Positions 1 through 6,521 of a DNA stretch of 64,000 bases are shown here, in pieces. The stretch covers positions 173,948 through 237,947 of the forward strand of contig JBDTSP010000005.1 of NCBI GenBank assembly GCA_039931065.1, written 5' to 3'. This DNA is from CADEED01 sp039931065. GTDB lineage: Bacteria; Pseudomonadota; Gammaproteobacteria; Steroidobacterales; Steroidobacteraceae. The notes under the pieces are model-generated. The model ran no database searches. It worked only from the letters and a program-made list of their open reading frames with translations, and was not told where the DNA came from. Within the stretch, counting starts at the first letter, position 1; each line of letters starts with the position of its first letter. The translations under genes and the position numbers were made by a program.

Positions 1-389
1 GTGAGCGGCGCTTCCATGAGCGACATTGATAACTGGTCACCGCTGACTTCGAGCGTGGCGCGCAGTTCCGGCGCGGCGTCACGACTCAGATGTGAAGCTT
101 CGAAGTGGCGCACCGAAAACTTCGACCAATCCATGGCGGCAACCACCAGCGTTGCCTCATCGCCGCCCTGATCCCACTTCAGCGCTTCGAGCCGGTCCTG
201 CGCGGCGACAAACACGCTGATCTGCGCGGCGTGTGAGCCATCGCGATTGGATTTGATGAAGTGGAACACCTTGCCCACCGGCACCTGGGATGCCCGGAAG
301 CGCAGTGGCGCCTCCTGGGCGAAGGCCGGGCGAGTCATGAGCAGCAAGCAGGCGGCGATCAGGGCGGCGAAGAGTTTTTGAAAATTCAT
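1..389 (-). CDS. Exported hypothetical protein, 3' end outside the window
   Basis: Reading leftward from an ATG at 389 there is an open frame of 129 codons that runs off the window edge. It begins with a clear Sec signal peptide: MNFQKLF, a hydrophobic stretch with ALIAACLLL, then a probable signal-peptidase site after AFA-Q near residue 25. The mature part is soluble and rich in beta-prone residues (RFRASQVPVGKVFHF). I do not recognise the family. It is divergent from the NUDIX gene, with about 60 bp between them that must hold both promoters. The start is the first ATG before the signal peptide. Function unknown. Confidence 0.7.
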   Translation of the reverse strand, partial: MNFQKLFAALIAACLLLMTRPAFAQEAPLRFRASQVPVGKVFHFIKSNRDGSHAAQISVFVAAQDRLEALKWDQGGDEATLVVAAMDWSKFSVRHFEASHLSRDAAPELRATLEVSGDQLSMSLMEAPL

Positions 390-450
390 GGGCTTGTGAC
401 CGCCGCCGGGTCGCGCCGGTTGCAACTTCATTGGTTAGACTCCGTTGCCT

Positions 451-882
451 ATGCCCCGGGTGCTCGCGAAGTTTCTCGACGTCCACTACGTGGAGGAGGC
501 GCACCACGGAAAAATCGCCTCGCCATCCTTTGCGGTGGTGATCGCACGCGCGCCGGCTGGCGTGGTGCTGGTGTTCAATCGGTACCGCAAGGTCTGGGAA
601 CTACCCGGCGGATTGATCGACGCGGGCGAGACCGCGCGAATGGCGGCGGCGCGCGAGCTTAACGAAGAGGCCGGGTGCGTCGCGACCGGTCTCGAATGGC
701 TGTGCCTGGTGTCGGTGAATGATGGTTCCACCCACTTTGGCGCCGTCTACCGAGGCGCTGTGCATGCGGTGCCGGCCGGTTTCGAAAACGAAGAGATCGG
801 CGGCATCGCCTGCTGGCAGCCTGACTCCCATCCGCAACCGCTGGGGGAAACGGATCGCGCGCTGCTGCAGCGGTTCGGCTGA
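451..882 (+). CDS. NUDIX hydrolase
   Basis: A 143-residue single-domain NUDIX protein. The full Nudix box GX5EX7REUXEEXGU is present at residues 53-75 (GGLIDAGE, then RELNEEAG), so it should be a Mg2+-dependent pyrophosphohydrolase acting on a nucleoside diphosphate linked to another group. The sequence around ELPGGLID resembles ADP-ribose-pyrophosphatase-like members, but substrate cannot be read from it. An in-frame TTG lies two codons upstream at 445. The ATG at 451 is preferred because no Shine-Dalgarno favours the longer form. The next gene starts 35 nt downstream on the same strand. Confidence 0.85.
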   Translation: MPRVLAKFLDVHYVEEAHHGKIASPSFAVVIARAPAGVVLVFNRYRKVWELPGGLIDAGETARMAAARELNEEAGCVATGLEWLCLVSVNDGSTHFGAVYRGAVHAVPAGFENEEIGGIACWQPDSHPQPLGETDRALLQRFG

Positions 883-916
883 TCAGGCGCAACGCCGCGA
901 TGGCACAATGCCACCC

Positions 917-1417
917 ATGAATCCGGTGACTTTCAGCACTCTCGAAGCATTCCCGCGCGCGCTCGAAGCGCACTACGCGGCCTTCCCGAAACAATGCGTC
1001 GACTGGGCGCCCGCGTCCTGGGAAGGCGTGCCGAGTGAGCCGTTCACGGCGATCGAACAGATCTGCCACGTACGCGACATCGAAATCGAGGGTTACCACC
1101 TGCGCTTCCGGCGCACGCTCGCCGAGGAGACCCCGCTGCTGCCGTTCATCGACAGCGAAGCGATCACTCTGCAGCGCGACTATGCGAGCGCCGATCCAGC
1201 GCAGGTCTTCGCCGCCTTCCGCGCGGCGCGTGCGACGACTCTCGAGTTGCTGCGCGGCCTGAGCGACCGCCAGCTGGACCGTCCCGCGGAGTTCGAACGT
1301 TACGGACCCGTCACGTTGCGCGGCCTCGTCCACTTCCTCTGCAGCCACGACCAGCAACACCTCTCGGGCCTCCAATGGTTGTTAGGCAAGATCGACGCGG
1401 AGGTGCCGCGTGGTTAG
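917..1417 (+). CDS. DinB-like (DUF664-type) four-helix protein
   Basis: A 166-residue protein of the DinB/YfiT-like four-helix-bundle superfamily, whose members bind a metal through three histidines and often serve as thiol-dependent transferases. The expected ligands are visible: H51 in QICHVRDIE and the H144-xxx-H148 pair in CSHDQQHLSG. This is not the DNA polymerase IV DinB, which is encoded separately at 50943-52217. ATG 917 is used; an in-frame ATG at 908 would add three residues. The stop overlaps the GTG start of the next gene by 8 nt, which suggests translational coupling. Substrate unknown. Confidence 0.8.
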   Translation: MNPVTFSTLEAFPRALEAHYAAFPKQCVDWAPASWEGVPSEPFTAIEQICHVRDIEIEGYHLRFRRTLAEETPLLPFIDSEAITLQRDYASADPAQVFAAFRAARATTLELLRGLSDRQLDRPAEFERYGPVTLRGLVHFLCSHDQQHLSGLQWLLGKIDAEVPRG

Positions 1418-1916
1418 CCGCGGGTTCCTGTTGGCGGCGCTCGTGTTGGCCGCCGCCAGCGCGTCCGCGGCTTCGACCTGGTGCCTGGGGATGGGCGGCC
1501 TCGGCCCGATCCGCGCCGGAATGAAAGTGGAAGAGGTCCTGCGGCTCGCGGACTGGCCCGGCATGGAAACGAAAAAACAGCCGCAGGAGTGCTGGTATCT
1601 GAACTACGAAGGCGGTGGCGCAAATTTCCGGCTCATGATCATCAGGAACACCGTGGTGCGCATCGAGCTGCGCGGCGACTCGAAGTTGCACACGTTTTCG
1701 GGCGCGCACATCGGCACGAGTGAGGATGAGCTGAAGGCGCTGTACGGCGCGCGGCTCGACATCCAGCCACACAAGTACGATGAACACGGCCACGCCATCA
1801 CGGTGAAGGCCGGCAGCGGCGAATACGGTCTGAGGTTCGAAACATCGGACGGCAAGGTGACCGCGATCCAGTCGGGACCGTGGGAACACCTCAACTACGT
1901 CGAAGGTTGTGGCTGA
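1410..1916 (+). CDS. Exported hypothetical protein
   Basis: A 168-residue protein with an N-terminal signal peptide (FLLAALVLAAASASA, cleavage near residue 21) followed by a small soluble domain. The stretch GPIRAGMKVEEVLRLADWPG resembles the start of SmpA/BamE-like or DUF2845-like beta-lactamase-inhibitor-fold domains, where GM-x(2)-EE-V initiates the first helix, but the rest does not let me assign it. The start is a GTG with a strong Shine-Dalgarno (GGAGGT at 1399-1404, spacing 5). This places initiation inside the end of the preceding DinB-like gene. Probably periplasmic. Confidence 0.7.
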   Translation: MVSRGFLLAALVLAAASASAASTWCLGMGGLGPIRAGMKVEEVLRLADWPGMETKKQPQECWYLNYEGGGANFRLMIIRNTVVRIELRGDSKLHTFSGAHIGTSEDELKALYGARLDIQPHKYDEHGHAITVKAGSGEYGLRFETSDGKVTAIQSGPWEHLNYVEGCG

Positions 1917-2044
1917 TGCACGGGCGGGCCCGGGGTCGCGCGCTCATCGTGTTGTCCGAAGGCACTCAATCGATGATCATCGGGAAAAACCGGCTGCGAC
2001 TCATGCGTGAGGTGCAGAACTTCATCGACGAGCCGCTGGAATAA
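1916..2044 (+). pseudogene. Possible alpha/beta-hydrolase C-terminal remnant
   Basis: A 42-codon frame starts on the last base of the preceding stop codon. Its product (core SEGTQSMIIGKNRLRLMREV, then QNFIDE) resembles the extreme C-terminus of alpha/beta-hydrolase-fold proteins, where a motif like GTQSM-x(2)-EKNR-x(2)-LF-x-EV precedes the last helix. Nothing upstream in this frame continues the fold, because the sequence is occupied by the previous gene. The simplest reading is a leftover tail of a deleted hydrolase. It could also be a genuine short peptide. Family recall is from memory, so confidence is low. Confidence 0.35.
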
Positions 2045-2065
2045 TCTGGTTTCCGAGGTACTGCC

Positions 2066-2317
2066 ATGCTGGAACTTCGTCCTGGCTGTGAGTGTTGCGA
2101 CGCCGATCTGCCCGGTGAATCCGCGCAGGCTTTCATCTGTTCGTTCGAATGCACGTTCTGCGCGCGCTGCGCCAACGATACGCTCGAGGGAAAGTGTCCC
2201 AATTGCGGTGGCGAACTCGTGCGCCGGCCAGCGCGCAGCGCCGCGAAGCTGCTGAAAAATCCGGCCGCGACGTTGCGAGTCTTCAAGTCCGAAGGTTGCG
2301 GTAAACGGGTTGCCTGA
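2066..2317 (+). CDS. DUF1272 zinc-ribbon protein
   Basis: An 83-residue protein matching the DUF1272 family over its length: MLELRPGCECC, then ICSFECTFCARC and CPNCGGELVRRP. Eight cysteines arranged as CxCC, CxxxCxxCxxC and CPNC indicate one or two zinc-binding knuckles. The family is widespread in proteobacteria and has no established function. The ATG at 2066 matches the conserved family start. Its last 8 nt overlap the TTG start of the next gene, so it heads a three-gene run with the P-loop protein and the 2H phosphoesterase. Confidence 0.85.
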   Translation: MLELRPGCECCDADLPGESAQAFICSFECTFCARCANDTLEGKCPNCGGELVRRPARSAAKLLKNPAATLRVFKSEGCGKRVA

Positions 2318-2792
2318 CCGCATCCTCATTTTCGGCAACTCCGGCGCCGGCAAGTCGACGCTGGCGAAATCGCTCGCGGGTGTATACGCGCTCGCGCACC
2401 TGGATCTCGACCTCCTCGCGTGGGAACAGGCGGACGCGCCCACGCGGCGCGCGCTGGCGCGCTCGCGTGGCGAGATCGAAAAATTCACGGCCGCGAATAA
2501 CGGCTGGGTGATCGAAGGTGCGTATGCGGACCTGCTGACCATGCTGCTCGACGAATGTTCGGAGCTCGTCTTCCTGAACCCGGGAGTCGAGGCATGCATC
2601 GCGAACTGCCGCGCGCGCCCGTGGGAGCCGCACAAATACGCGGACCAGGAATCGCAGGACCGCAATCTCGCCTTTCTCATCGGCTGGGTGCGTGAATACG
2701 AAAACCGCGACGACGAATACTCGCTGGTCAGTCATCGCTGGTTGTTCGATCGTTTCAACGGCGTGAAGCGCGAATTCACGACGCTTTCCTGA
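2310..2792 (+). CDS. P-loop small-molecule kinase-like ATPase
   Basis: A 160-residue P-loop NTPase of the adenylate/shikimate-kinase or FlaR-like type. The Walker A motif is at residues 9-17 (GNSGAGKST), and HLDLDLLAWEQ follows at the position where such kinases bind the acceptor. WVIEGAY resembles the 'W(V/I)xxG' segment of topology-modulation (FlaR-like) proteins. Substrate unknown. There is no ATG before the beta-strand leading to Walker A, so a TTG start (2310) is the only sensible choice and gives an 8-nt overlap with DUF1272. The stop shares TGATG with the next gene. Confidence 0.75.
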   Translation: MPDRILIFGNSGAGKSTLAKSLAGVYALAHLDLDLLAWEQADAPTRRALARSRGEIEKFTAANNGWVIEGAYADLLTMLLDECSELVFLNPGVEACIANCRARPWEPHKYADQESQDRNLAFLIGWVREYENRDDEYSLVSHRWLFDRFNGVKREFTTLS

Positions 2793-3313
2793 TGCCCGAA
2801 ACCGCGCTGATCACCCGGGTGCCCGAGGCGGAGCCATTCATTGCCCGGTATCGCGATCGTTACGACCCGTCCGCGCGACGCAACGTGCCGGCGCACGTGA
2901 CCATCCTCTACCCGTTCATGGCGCCCACCCTGATCGACGCGGACGTGCTCGGGCGACTGCGCGACGTCGTGAATTCGGTGCCTCGTTTCGACTACCGGAT
3001 GGCGCGCACCGAACGTTTTCCCGTGGCGTTGTTTCTCGCGCCCGATCCCGAGGCGCCGTTTTCCGCGCTGACGTCGAGCGTGTTTCGCGAATTCCCCGAC
3101 TACCCGCCGTTCGAGGGGAAGTTCGAGACCATCGTGCCGCACGTCACCGTCGCGCACGGCGATGAGCCGTTGCTGTGCGAGATCGAGGTGGAGCTGCGCA
3201 TCGCGCTGCCGGGCGCCGGTGTGACGGCACGTTGTACCGAAGTTGTCTTGATCGAGAATTCGAGCGGTCGCTGGGAGCCGATGCACGTTTTCCCGCTCGG
3301 GGTGCCGAAGTAG
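2792..3313 (+). CDS. 2H phosphoesterase (2'-5' RNA ligase-like)
   Basis: A 173-residue protein of the 2H phosphoesterase superfamily, related to LigT/YjcG-type 2'-5' RNA ligases. Both signature H-x-T motifs are present and well spaced: H35-V-T37 in AHVTILYPF and H117-V-T119 in PHVTVAHG. Such enzymes act on 2',3'-cyclic or 2'-5'-linked phosphates in RNA or small nucleotides. The exact substrate cannot be inferred. It starts at an ATG overlapping the previous stop (TGATG), so it is translationally coupled to the P-loop protein. A 146-bp gap with no recognisable gene follows. Confidence 0.8.
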   Translation: MPETALITRVPEAEPFIARYRDRYDPSARRNVPAHVTILYPFMAPTLIDADVLGRLRDVVNSVPRFDYRMARTERFPVALFLAPDPEAPFSALTSSVFREFPDYPPFEGKFETIVPHVTVAHGDEPLLCEIEVELRIALPGAGVTARCTEVVLIENSSGRWEPMHVFPLGVPK

Positions 3314-3459
3314 TCCAACTGGATTGTCGGGCGCCGCAATCTAGGTACTTTCCGCAGGACACCGCGGCCGAGAAACACGTGCGCGCCGTGCAGATATTTC
3401 AAACGACACTGAACTTGCGGGTCATGCCTAACAAGTCGGACGCCGTGTAAACTCGGGCG

Positions 3460-3921
3460 ATGAAGATCGCAATCGTCGAGCGGCAGCCGGTGAAGGTGTT
3501 CTACCTGCGATACACCGGCCCGTTCGGGGAGCCCCTCGGGAAATTCTGGTGCGGCACTGTTTCCCCGTGGCTGGCCGAGCACGGGCTGGTCGACTGCCCG
3601 CGCTACGGAGTGACCGTCGACAACCCGCTGGATACGGCGCCGGAGAAATGCCGCTACGATGCCTGTGTCGAAGTGCCCGCGGGGTTGAGTCTGCCCGACG
3701 CGGAAGAAACGACGATCGCTGGCGGGCGTTATGCCGTCACCATCTTCAGGGGCGTCGGCGCCGAGGTTGGCCCGGCCTGGCGGATCTTTGCCAGCGCGTG
3801 TTTCCTGAACCATGCGGTCGACCGGCAGCGGCTGCCCTTCGAGCACTACCCGCGCGGCGCCTACTACGACTCGAAGAGTGGCGCATTGGCATGCGAACTC
3901 TGCATGCCGGTAAGTAGTTAG
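3460..3921 (+). CDS. GyrI-like small-molecule-binding domain protein
   Basis: A 153-residue stand-alone GyrI-like (AraC effector-binding) domain. The hallmark opening MKIAIVERQPVKVFYLRYTG, the central PRYGVTVDNP segment and the GGRYAVTIFRG strand fit the SOUL/GyrI fold, which binds hydrophobic small molecules or, in GyrI, DNA gyrase. There is no DNA-binding HTH, unlike the AraC/MerR members. The gene is isolated, with 146 bp upstream and remnant-containing DNA downstream. Its stop TAG lies within one of the over-represented GTAGTTAG octamers (3914-3921). Likely a cytoplasmic ligand-binding or hydrolytic protein. Confidence 0.8.
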   Translation: MKIAIVERQPVKVFYLRYTGPFGEPLGKFWCGTVSPWLAEHGLVDCPRYGVTVDNPLDTAPEKCRYDACVEVPAGLSLPDAEETTIAGGRYAVTIFRGVGAEVGPAWRIFASACFLNHAVDRQRLPFEHYPRGAYYDSKSGALACELCMPVSS

Positions 3922-4042
3922 TAAACGATGGCATTGGGGTGCGAAATCCGCTGGATGCGCGGTTCTCAGGATTGGTACGCGCGAGCGCTAGTGACGCTAA
4001 GTGCCGCGCCGGCAGATCGAACGAGAGTTTCCGTAAACGCAC

Positions 4043-4172
4043 AAGTTTGAGTTGTTCACGGGCAGCCGCGGCGCGGGCAACATCCGACTCCACGAACGGC
4101 CCGGCTACGTCCGGGTGCGCGAAAAGCCGCTGTCACCGGCAATCACTGGTGTTCATGGAGAAGCTTCGATGA
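4043..4172 (+). pseudogene. GNAT acetyltransferase C-terminal remnant (frameshifted)
   Basis: From about 4046 one frame encodes the typical C-terminal block of a GNAT N-acetyltransferase: ELFTGSRGAGNIRLHERPGY, then VRVREKPLSPAIT. It then loses register. The expected ending, LVFMEKLR followed by TGA, continues in the +1-shifted frame and stops at 4170-4172. A stop codon (TAA at 4034) closes the upstream side and no acetyl-CoA-binding motif A is left. This is therefore a decayed 3' end of an acetyltransferase gene. The remnant's stop overlaps the ATG of the DUF488 gene, suggesting the two were once coupled. Confidence 0.7.
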
Positions 4173-4555
4173 CCATCCGCATCATCCGGCTGGGCACACC
4201 CCGCAGTTCCGGAGAAGGTACCCGCCTCGGCACCGTGCGCCGCCCGCCGCGCGGGGTGCCCAGGACCGAATTCGCGAAACTGGATTGGTACGATGTCTGG
4301 TTTCCCGTCCTCGCTCCGAGCGCCGGGCTCATGAAAATCGGCCAGGCCGCGAAAACTGACAAACACTGGGCAGCGTTCTTCCGGAAATACCGCGCCGAGA
4401 TGGCTGAGTCTGCCCCTAGCCAGTCACTCGACGTGTTAGCGGCCCTCTCAGGCCACGCCAACCTTTCGATGGGCTGTTACTGCGAAAACGAGCAGCTCTG
4501 CCACCGTTCACAACTTCGCACCCTGCTGCTTGAAAGAGGCGCAAAACTGGAGTAG
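4169..4555 (+). CDS. DUF488 family protein
   Basis: A 128-residue DUF488 protein. Family features are the N-terminal IRIIRLGTPR strand, LDWYDVWFPVLAPS, and the C-terminal segment SMGCYCENEQLCHRSQLRTL, which carries the conserved Cys pair and His. The biochemical role of DUF488 is not established; structures show a Rossmann-like fold. An open frame continues upstream into the GNAT remnant, but ATG 4169 matches the family start. The original coupling partner (the acetyltransferase) is now broken. The next gene follows after 11 nt. Confidence 0.85.
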   Translation: MTIRIIRLGTPRSSGEGTRLGTVRRPPRGVPRTEFAKLDWYDVWFPVLAPSAGLMKIGQAAKTDKHWAAFFRKYRAEMAESAPSQSLDVLAALSGHANLSMGCYCENEQLCHRSQLRTLLLERGAKLE

Positions 4556-4566
4556 CTAGTCTATGC

Positions 4567-4980
4567 ATGAAACCACTGCTCATCACCCTGATCGTGTTCG
4601 CGGGCTGCATCTTTGCCTTCGTGCAGTACCGGGAGCATGACCGGACGCAACGGGATACGGTCGAATCGGTGGTCCGGATGGAACCGACGGCGCCAGCGCG
4701 TAGTCTCGAAGAGCGTGCTGCGGCGGCGCAGGGAACCACCTTGCCGCCGCAAGCACCGCCACCGACTGCGCGGTCAGTGCAGGATGAGCCCGTAGACCGC
4801 GAACGTCCGGCCGCGCTTACCGGGCGTTACAAGTGCGATGGGCGCAGCTACTGCTCGCAGATGCATTCCTGTGAAGAGGCCACCTGGTTCCTCGAGCATT
4901 GTCCGGGCATGAATATGGACGGCGAGGGCGACGGCATTCCGTGCGAGCGCCAATGGTGCAAGCACCCGTTCAGTCGTTGA
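4567..4980 (+). CDS. Membrane-anchored Excalibur-domain protein
   Basis: A 137-residue protein with one N-terminal membrane segment (LLITLIVFAGCIFAFV, residues 4-19), a Pro/Ala-rich linker (about 40-85) and a C-terminal Excalibur calcium-binding-like domain. The domain shows YCSQMHSCEEATWFL, then MDGEGDGIPCERQWC, with paired cysteines and an acidic Asp/Glu/Gly loop. Excalibur domains are extracellular and predicted to bind Ca2+. The protein probably sits in the inner membrane with its domain in the periplasm. ATG 4567 is the first codon before the membrane segment. The cargo or partner is unknown. Confidence 0.8.
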   Translation: MKPLLITLIVFAGCIFAFVQYREHDRTQRDTVESVVRMEPTAPARSLEERAAAAQGTTLPPQAPPPTARSVQDEPVDRERPAALTGRYKCDGRSYCSQMHSCEEATWFLEHCPGMNMDGEGDGIPCERQWCKHPFSR

Positions 4981-5000
4981 CCCAGTGCTACCATCCCGCG

Positions 5001-5315
5001 ATGAGAATTGCAGTTGCGCTCGCAATGGGTTGCGGTCTCGCACCGCTCGCGGCTTCCGCCGATGAGCCCTTTCGCTGCGGCAAGTGGATCGTCACGAGCG
5101 TCATGAGCGTTGGGGAGTTGACCTCCAAATGCGGCGCTCCCACGTCCAGCCAGAGCAAGACCGAGGACGTGCTGGTGCGCAACCAGATCGGTGGAATGAG
5201 CAAGGTGGGTGAAACCGTCACCGAAACCTTGATCTACGATCGCGGTGCTCACGCCGCGGCCATGGTCGTGACCGTCGTGGACGGCCGCATCAAGAGCATC
5301 GACGGCAAGAGATAA
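5001..5315 (+). CDS. DUF2845 exported protein
   Basis: A 104-residue protein with a short signal peptide (MRIAVALAMGCGLAPLAASA, cleavage near residue 20). The mature domain FRCGKWIVTSVMSVGELTSK followed by CGAP fits the DUF2845 family. This family has two conserved cysteines, here in FRCGK and SKCGAP, and a small beta-rich fold related to BamE/BLIP. Periplasmic; function not known. The start is the ATG directly before the signal peptide; a longer open frame upstream lies inside the Excalibur gene and is not used. It overlaps neither neighbour, and the GST gene starts 6 nt after its stop. Confidence 0.8.
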   Translation: MRIAVALAMGCGLAPLAASADEPFRCGKWIVTSVMSVGELTSKCGAPTSSQSKTEDVLVRNQIGGMSKVGETVTETLIYDRGAHAAAMVVTVVDGRIKSIDGKR

Positions 5316-5321
5316 CGCGTG

Positions 5322-5921
5322 ATGCTGCGGGTACTCGGACGCGTGTCGTCCATCAACGTGCGAAAAGTGCTCTGGACGTGCGCCGAGCTCGACCTGCCAT
5401 TCGAGCGCGTGGATTCGGATCCGGAGTTGCTGGCGCGTAATCCGAACGCCATGGTTCCCGTGATCCGGGACGGCGAGTTCGTGTTGTGGGAGTCGAACGC
5501 GATCTGTCGTTACCTGGCTGGCAAACATCCGCGCGCGAACTTGTTGCCGGCCGACCCGCAGTCGCGCGCGCGGGTCGAGCAGTGGATGGACTGGCAGGCC
5601 ACCGATCTCAACACGGCCTGGCGTTACAGCTTCCTCGCGCTGGTGCGCGGCAGCGCGGCGCATACCGACGCCGTCGCGATCGCGAAGAGCGTCGCCGACT
5701 GGAACCGCCACATGTCCATGCTCGATGCGCACTTCGCGCATGGCGGACAGTTCGTCACCGGCGAATTCTTCACACTCGCGGATGTGGTTCTCGGGCTGAC
5801 TACCCACCGCTGGCTGCATACACCGATGGACCGGCCGCACCTGGATGCGTTGCACGGTTACTACCAGCGTTTGTCGGTGCGCCCCGCGTTCCGCGCGCAC
5901 GTCAGCGCGGACGTGCCATGA
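5322..5921 (+). CDS. Glutathione S-transferase family protein
   Basis: A 199-residue cytosolic GST. The N-terminal thioredoxin-like domain begins LRVLGRVSSINVRKVLWTC; SSINVRK supplies the serine that activates glutathione in theta/beta-like bacterial GSTs. The cis-proline loop is NAMVPVI and the gamma-glutamyl-binding motif is WESNAICRYLA. The C-terminal helical domain (about 85-199) contains FFTLADVVLG, the conserved N-capping box. The length is normal for the family. ATG 5322 is chosen over an in-frame GTG one codon earlier. Substrate unknown. Confidence 0.88.
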   Translation: MLRVLGRVSSINVRKVLWTCAELDLPFERVDSDPELLARNPNAMVPVIRDGEFVLWESNAICRYLAGKHPRANLLPADPQSRARVEQWMDWQATDLNTAWRYSFLALVRGSAAHTDAVAIAKSVADWNRHMSMLDAHFAHGGQFVTGEFFTLADVVLGLTTHRWLHTPMDRPHLDALHGYYQRLSVRPAFRAHVSADVP

Positions 5922-5937
5922 ACGGCGCCGCGGCAGC

Positions 5938-6360
5938 ATGATCATTGCCACCCTCATCACCATCGCCGGCCTGGTCTACGTCGTGCTCGGGACCCTGCAT
6001 GGCCTGTACACCTGGCTCGACACACGCAACGCGCGCCGCATCGTGCCGGACGATCCGGCCGTCATCACCGCCATGCAGAATTCGAAAATCCGCCTGACTC
6101 GTGGCGCAGCGACGATGTGGCAGGGCTGGGTGGGTTTCAATTTCAGCCACAGCGTGGGCGCGGTCTTTTTCGGCGGCACCTTGTGCTCGATCGCCGCAAG
6201 TCTCGGCCGGCTCAGCCTGTCGCCCTGGGTCCTGCTGGTCCTGGCCGGGCTCAGTGGCATGTATCTCCTGCTGGCCCTGAAGTACTGGTTCCGGGTCCCG
6301 GTGCTCGGGACCGCCATTGCGACCACCTGCCTGGTCCTGGCGTGGCTCATCTACCTCTGA
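5938..6360 (+). CDS. Four-helix membrane protein
   Basis: A 140-residue inner-membrane protein with predicted membrane segments at about 2-22 (IIATLITIAGLVYVVLG), 60-80, 85-108 (LSPWVLLVLAGLSGMYLLLA) and 117-139. Conserved-looking residues include H in GTLHGLYTW and the FNFSHSVGAVFFGG segment. It resembles small uncharacterised proteins of the LIC_13387 type, from memory. A seven-codon frame, ATG at 5919, sits just upstream and is probably not meaningful. Function unknown. A hairpin-forming inverted repeat follows the stop by 12 nt. Confidence 0.7.
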   Translation: MIIATLITIAGLVYVVLGTLHGLYTWLDTRNARRIVPDDPAVITAMQNSKIRLTRGAATMWQGWVGFNFSHSVGAVFFGGTLCSIAASLGRLSLSPWVLLVLAGLSGMYLLLALKYWFRVPVLGTAIATTCLVLAWLIYL

Positions 6361-6372
6361 CCGCCGCCGCTA

Positions 6373-6393
6373 AGGTATTGATTTTCAATACCT
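6373..6393. terminator. Inverted repeat after membrane-protein gene
   Basis: Arms AGGTATTGA (6373-6381) and TCAATACCT (6385-6393) are perfectly complementary with a 3-nt loop (TTT). The stem is 9 bp but AT-rich and is not followed by a T-run, so it is a weak candidate for an intrinsic terminator. It lies in the 161-bp gap between the membrane-protein gene and glmS and could instead be an operator or RNA-processing site. Part of the arm (GAGGTATC) recurs at about 6423, which may be chance. Confidence 0.4.
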
Positions 6394-6521
6394 CATGGAG
6401 CTTGGGGCGACCTCATGTGAGCGAGGTATCAGAAGGGGCTTTCGCGGGGGGTTTGCCCCTGCGATCCCGGGCGTTAGTCAGGCAAACTAGCGCCCCCCTG
6501 AATTCCCCCGGACTCTGTTAA

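Noticed and set aside
6361..6521. glmS ribozyme or other riboswitch in the glmS leader
   Set aside because: The 161-bp leader has only a short AT-rich hairpin and no ribozyme-like core; the glmS ribozyme is a Firmicutes feature.
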